Source of the DNA: Dasypus novemcinctus
Taxonomy: Eukaryota > Chordata > Mammalia > Cingulata > Dasypodidae
Direction: 5' to 3'
DNA length: 64,000 nt
Assembly: GCF_030445035.2 (NCBI RefSeq)
Contig: NC_080702.1
Span: 24,935,652 to 24,999,651 of the forward strand
The notes beneath the pieces were generated by a model. The model had not been told where the DNA came from. It did not search any database and saw only the letters and a list, made by a program, of their open reading frames with translations. The position numbers and the translations under genes were made by a program. Numbering within the stretch: position 1 is the stretch's first letter; each line of letters begins with the position of its first letter. This document shows positions 58,919 through 64,000 of this stretch, piece after piece.

Positions 58919-61900
58919 TTCATATCATTGAGGTCATGTAGTACCTGTTCTTCAATGCCTGGGTTGCTTCACTCAACATAAAGTTCTCAAGATTCATCCA
59001 TGTTATCACATGTGTTTGTAGTGTATTCGTTCTTAAAGCTGAGTAGAATTCCATTGTATGTATATATCACATTTTATTTATCCATTTATCTGTTGATGGG
59101 TATTTGGGTAGATTCCAACTTTTGGCAATAGTGAACAATGCTGCTATGAACATTGGTGTGCATATATCAGTTTGTGTCCTTGCTTTCACTTCTACTGGGT
59201 ATATACCCAGCAATGGAATTGCAGTGGTCATATGGCAAAACTATGGCTAGATTTTTGAGAAACCACCAAACTGTCCTCCAGAATGGCTGGATCCGTCTCC
59301 ATTCCCACCAGCAGTGGATGAGTGTTTCCATTCCTTCACATCCTCTCCAGCATTTGTAGTCTTCTGTTTTTTTCATAGCTGCTAATCTTATGGGAGTAAG
59401 ATGGTATCTCATTGTAGTTTTGATTTGCATTTCCCTGATAGCTAGAGATTTGGAGCATTTTTTTCATGTGCTTTATAGCCATTTGTATCTCTTCTTTGGA
59501 GAAGTGTCTGTTTAAATCTTTTTCCCATTTTTAAAATGGGTTGTACATATTTTTATTTTCAAGATATAGGAGTTCTTTATGTATACAGGTTATAAGTCTC
59601 CTATCTGATATATGGTTACCAAATATTTTCTCCCATTGTGTAGGCTCTCTTTTCACTTTCGTGACAAACTCCTTTGAGGTGAAGAAGGTTTATTTTTGAG
59701 GAAGTCCCATTTATCTATTTGTTCTTTTCTTCTAGTGCTTTTGGTGTGAAGTTCATGAAGCCATTTCCTATTACAAGGTCTTGTAGAAGCTTCCCTACAA
59801 TGTTTTCCAAAGTCTTTATGGTCATGGCTATTATATTTAGGTCTTTGATTCATCTTGAGTTTATTTTTTTATAAGGTGTGAGATGGTAATCCTCTTTCTT
59901 TCTTTTACATATGGATATCCAGTTCTCCAGGCACCATTTGTTGAATAGGCCATTCTCTCTCAGTTGAGAGGGTTTGGTGGCTTTATCAAATATTATATGA
60001 CTATAATATGAGGATCTATATCAGAACTCTCAAATCGGTTCCATTGTCCTATGTGTCTCTCCTTATGCCAATACCATGCTGTTTTCACTACTATAGCTTT
60101 GTAGTATGTTTTGAAGTCAGGTAGTGTGATTCCTCCAATTTCGTTTTACTTTTTCCATATGTCTTTGGCTATTCGGGCCTCTTTCCTTTCCAAATAAATT
60201 TTGTATCTAGTTTTTCTAGTTCTTTAAAGAATGCTGTGTTGATTTTAATTGGGATTGCATTGAATGTGTAGATCAGTTTTGGTAGGATAGACATCTTAAT
60301 AATATTTAGTCTTCCTATCCATGAACAGGGAATATTCTTCCATTTATTTAGGCCTTCTTTGATTTCCTTGAACAGTATTGTGTAGTTCTCTGTGTATAAG
60401 TTTTTTACATCTTTAGTTAAATTTATTCCTAGGTATTTGATTTTTTTATTGACTATTATAAATGGTATTTGTTTCTTGATTTCCTCCTGAGCTTTTTCAT
60501 TATTGGTGTACAGAAATACTAGTGATTTTGACGCATTGATCTTATAACCTGTGACTTTACTAAACTCATTTATGAGTTCTAGAAGCTTTGTTGTATACCT
60601 CTCAGGGTTTTCTATGTATAGAATCATGTCATCTGCAAATAATGAAATTTTGACTTCTTCCTTTCCAAATTGAATGCCTGTTATATCTAGTTCTTGTCTC
60701 AGTGCTCGAGCAAGTACTTCTAAGACAATGTTAAATAGAAGAGGTGAGAGTGGGCATCCTTGTCTTGTTCCTGATCTTAGAGGGAAAGATTTTATGATTT
60801 CACCATTGTAAATGATTTTGGCTGTGGGTTTTTCATATATAATCTTAATCATGTTCAGAAAATATCCTTGTTTTCGATCTTTTGCTGTGTTTTCATGAAG
60901 AAAGTGTGCTGTATTTTGTCAAATGCTTTTTCTGCATCTATGGGTAGAATCATGTGATCTTTTTCCTTCAATCTGTTTATACAGTGTATTACATTGATTG
61001 ATTTTCTCATAATAACCATTCTTGCATACCTGGAATGAATCCCACTTGATCATGGTGTATAATTCACTTAATGTGTTGTTGAATACGGTTAGCAAGTATT
61101 TTGGTGAGGATTTTTATGTTTAGGTTCATTAGATAAATTTTGTCTGTAATTTTCCATTCTTGTGGTGTCTTTGTTTGGCTTTGGTACTAGGGTAATGTTG
61201 GCATCATAGAATAAGTTAGGTAATGTTCCTTCTGTTTCAATTTTTTTGAACAGTTTCAGCAGGATTGGCATTAGTTCTTTCCAGAATGTTTTGTAGAATT
61301 CACCTGTGAAGCTGTCTGGCCCTGGGTTCTTCTTAATTGGGAGGTTTTTAATGACTGATTCTATCTCTTTACTTGTGATTGGTTTGTTGAGATCATCAAT
61401 TTCTTCTTTCATCAATATAGGCTGCTTATGTGTTTCTAGGAATTTGTCCATTTCCTCTGAATTGTCATTTTTGTTGGAATATTATTTTTCAAAGTATCCT
61501 CTTATGATAGTCTTTATTTCTGTGGGGTCAGTGGTGATATCTCCTTTCTCATTTCTTAATTTGTGTATTTGCATCTTTTCTGTTTTTCTTTGTTAGTCTT
61601 GCTAAGGGTTTGCCAATTTTATTGATCTTCTCAAAGAACCAGCTCTTGGTTTTGTTTATCTATTCAAGTGTTTTCTTATATTCTATTTCATTTAGTTCTG
61701 CTCTTATCTTTGTTCTTTCTTTCTTTCTTCTTCCTGTGGGGTTACTTTGTTATTGTTTTTTTTTTTTACTAATTCCTCGAAATGTGCAGTTCTTCAGTTT
61801 TTGCTCTTTCTTCTTTCTTGATGTATGAATTTATGGCTATAAATTTCCCTCTCAGTAATGTTTTTGCTGCATCCCATAAGTTTTGGTGTGTTGTGTTATC

Positions 61901-62735
61901 ATTTTCATTAGTTTCAAGGTAGTCATTAATTCCTTTTGAGATTTCCTATTTGACCCACTGTTTTCCTAAGAGTGTACTGTTTAATTTTCATATCTTGGTG
62001 TGAAATCTGGGCCTCTGGTGCTTGCAGATTTCCAGCTTCACTTCACTGTCATCAGAGATATATTTTGTATGATTTTGATCTTCCTGAATTCATTGAGCTT
62101 TTCTTTGTGGCCTAGCATATGTTCTATCTTTGAGAATGATCCATGTGCACTTGAGAAAAATGTATATCCTGATGTATTCAAGTGTAAGATCTGTATATGT
62201 CTATTAGATCCAGCTCCTCTAATATACTGTTCAAAGTTTTTGTTTCTTTATTAAATCTCTTTTGAAATGTTCTGTCCAAAGTTGATGATGGTGTATTAAA
62301 GTCTCCCACTATAATTGTAGAGGCATCTATTCTTTCACTTAGTTTTTCCAGTGTTTGCCTAACATATTTGGAGGTGCCCTTGTTAGGAGCATAAATATTT
62401 ATGATTGTTCATTCTTCCTGAAAGATTATCCCTTTCACTCATATGTAGTATACATCTTTTTCTCTCACAATTGTTTCACATTTAAAGTCTATTTTGTCTG
62501 ATATTAATGTAGCGACTCCAGCCTTTTTGTGGTTATTGTTTGCTTGTAAGATTGTTTTCCAACCATTCACTTTCAAACTCCATGAATCCCTGGGTCTAAG
62601 ATGTGTTTCTTGTAGACAGCATATAGATGGGTCATATTTCCTTATCCAATCTCCCAGTCTGAATCTTTTGTCAGTTGAGTTTAATCCATTGACATTCAGT
62701 GTTATTACCTTCAAGGAATTATTTATGTTAGCCAT
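58919..62735 (-). pseudogene. L1 G ORF2, frameshifted
   Basis: The ATG at 62735 opens [20 protein letters not shown]. The endonuclease start is open to 62439, with [12 protein letters not shown]. 61089-61451 holds the region before the RT. 60169-60852 (227 codons) holds the RT core with [29 protein letters not shown] and the thumb region. 59167-59430 has the Cys/His cluster CWRGC and HCWWE. Full-length homology with at least five breaks means no complete product. The 227-codon RT stretch is the longest open ORF2 piece outside the young L1. Confidence 0.85.
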
Positions 62736-62839
62736 ATTTTGATTAGACTTGTGTTTGTCCTATATTGTTTGTTTGTTTCCTTCCATTTTGTTTTGTTTTT
62801 TTTTCTCTTACACTCTCCTCCAACTCTGCCTCTCCTGTT

Positions 62840-63713
62840 TTTTTTCTTTCTTCCTGCAGAACTCCATTTAGTGTTTTTTGAAGGGCAGCATTCTTACTGG
62901 AAAACTCTTTCATTTTCTGTTTATCTGTGAATATTTTGAACTCTCCATCATTTTTGAATGCTAGTTTAGCTGGGTAGAGTATTCTTGGTTGGAAATTTTT
63001 TTCTTTTAGTACTTTGACTATATCATACCACTGCCTTCTTGCCTCCATGGTTTCAGATGAGAAATCAGCACTTAATCTTATGGAGTTTCCCTGTATGTGA
63101 TGGTTTTCTTTTCTCTTGCTGCTTTTAGAATTTTCTCTTTGTCTTGAGCATTGGATAATTTGACAGGTATATGTCTTGGGTGGGCCCGTTGGGATTTATT
63201 GTGTTTGGGGTGCATTGTGCTTCCTGGACATGTACATCCATCTCTCTCAGTAGATTTCTGAAGTTTTCAGTCATTATTTTCTCCAACACCCCTTCTGTCC
63301 TGCTTCCCTTCTCTTCTCCTTCTGGGATGCCTATAATACCTATGTTTGTGCATTTTACATTATCATTCAGGTCACTAAGTCCTAGCTGGATTTTTTTAGC
63401 TTTTTATCAATCAGCCCTACTATCTGTTTGATTTCAGATATACTGTCTTCCACATCGCTAATTCTCTCCTCTGCCTCTTCTAATCTTCTGCTATTTGCCG
63501 AGAGTCTATTTTTGATTTCTTGAACTGTGGTGTTCATCCCCATCATATCTGCTATCTTTTTGCATATGTCTGCAATTTCCTCTCCATGTGTTTTCTTCAT
63601 ATTGCTAATTTCTTCCTTTACTTCATTAAGTTGGTCTCTAATATATATTTTGAGACCTTTAATTACTTGTCCCCTTCCTGGTTTTTAGTTTGTTCATTGG
63701 ATTCGGCCATGTT
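62840..63713 (-). pseudogene. L1 G ORF1, frameshifted
   Basis: The start near 63713 (MAESNEQTKNQ-type) corresponds to the second start of the young ORF1. The coiled coil is open at 63382-63600 ([20 protein letters not shown]), and the C-terminal domain at about 62840-63048 ([20 protein letters not shown]). The RNA-binding core between them is out of frame. Confidence 0.8.
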
Positions 63714-64000
63714 TTCCTGATTTTTGTTTTGGTTTGTAGTTTTTTGTTGTCATCTGGTCATCCTTTTATTTTGATGGGTTTAATTAGTTCCTTAGCTTCT
63801 TTGACTAGTCTTGGGGATTAGTTAGTTGTTGTTCATGCATAAGTGCTATGTCTTCTTCTTGTCACTTTGTTCTTCTTACTCTATTTTCTTGTTGCTGGCT
63901 AAGGTCACTTTGAAGGAAAATATTAGGGCCAGGGAAAGCAAAATGAGTAAGAAAAGAAAATGTATAAAGTAGTATTGGTATTAAATGTTAACTGAGCAAC

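Larger units (their letters stand above)
55955..64000 (-). mobile_element. L1 copy G, cut by window end
   Basis: Minus-strand L1 with its tail complement near 55955-56000, a 3'UTR to about 58918 (2.95 kb), ORF2 (62735 down to 58919), ORF1 (63713 down to about 62840) and the first 290 bp of the leader upstream of ORF1. The rest of the 5'UTR lies beyond the window. The order of all blocks equals that of the young L1. It is less diverged than copies C and E but has broken ORFs. Confidence 0.85.

Overview
The window is mammalian nuclear DNA, and almost certainly from an armadillo (Dasypus-like xenarthran). The strongest species clue is two copies, one per strand, of the tRNA-derived DAS-type SINE (34559-34980 minus, 43389-43799 plus). 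The DNA has no operons and no compact genes, and by my hand summation about four fifths of it is LINE-1 (L1). I see no intact host protein-coding gene. The only host-gene trace is a processed pseudogene of the fatty-acid elongase ELOVL6 (42224-44104 plus 3'UTR-like sequence).

Layout. 1-980 is unassigned AT-rich flank. 981-41085 is a continuous run of L1 copies, all on the minus strand and partly nested. An older L1 (A: 981-4074 and 13415-16045) is split by a younger, structurally full-length L1 (4075-13414) flanked by a 13-bp target-site duplication. Next come a short ORF2 piece (B, 16046-16405) and an old copy (C/E: 16406-20025 and 28774-32954) that appears to be split by near-full-length L1 D (20026-28773). 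D itself carries a 324-bp L1 insertion with a 15-bp duplication. L1 F (32955-41085) carries a SINE and an inverted patch of L1 3'UTR. 41310-42040 is ancient L1 on the plus strand.

42224-44330 is the ELOVL6 retrocopy, hit later by a 664-bp LTR-like insertion and by a SINE. 44331-47861 is mostly unassigned, with an 86-nt hairpin and an ancient L1 tail. 47862-50888 is a plus-strand L1 insertion with a 5' inversion and a 15-bp duplication (twin priming). 51299-51724 is a solo LTR with a 6-bp duplication, and 51864-52247 is a second LTR-like unit in reverse. 52248-55954 is unassigned. 55955-64000 is another long minus-strand L1 (G), cut by the window edge.

The L1 lineage has the standard ORF1 (coiled-coil RNA-binding protein) and ORF2 (endonuclease plus reverse transcriptase). 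Two parts look unusual. The 3'UTR is about 2.55-3.0 kb and appears in every copy that keeps its 3' end. The youngest copy has a CpG-rich 5'UTR built of 10-bp and about 85-bp tandem units, absent from the older copies here. Its ORF1 is open over 312 codons, and its ORF2 is broken only by four single-base indels. Boundaries without a duplication were placed by eye against paralogous copies in the window and may be off by tens of bases.
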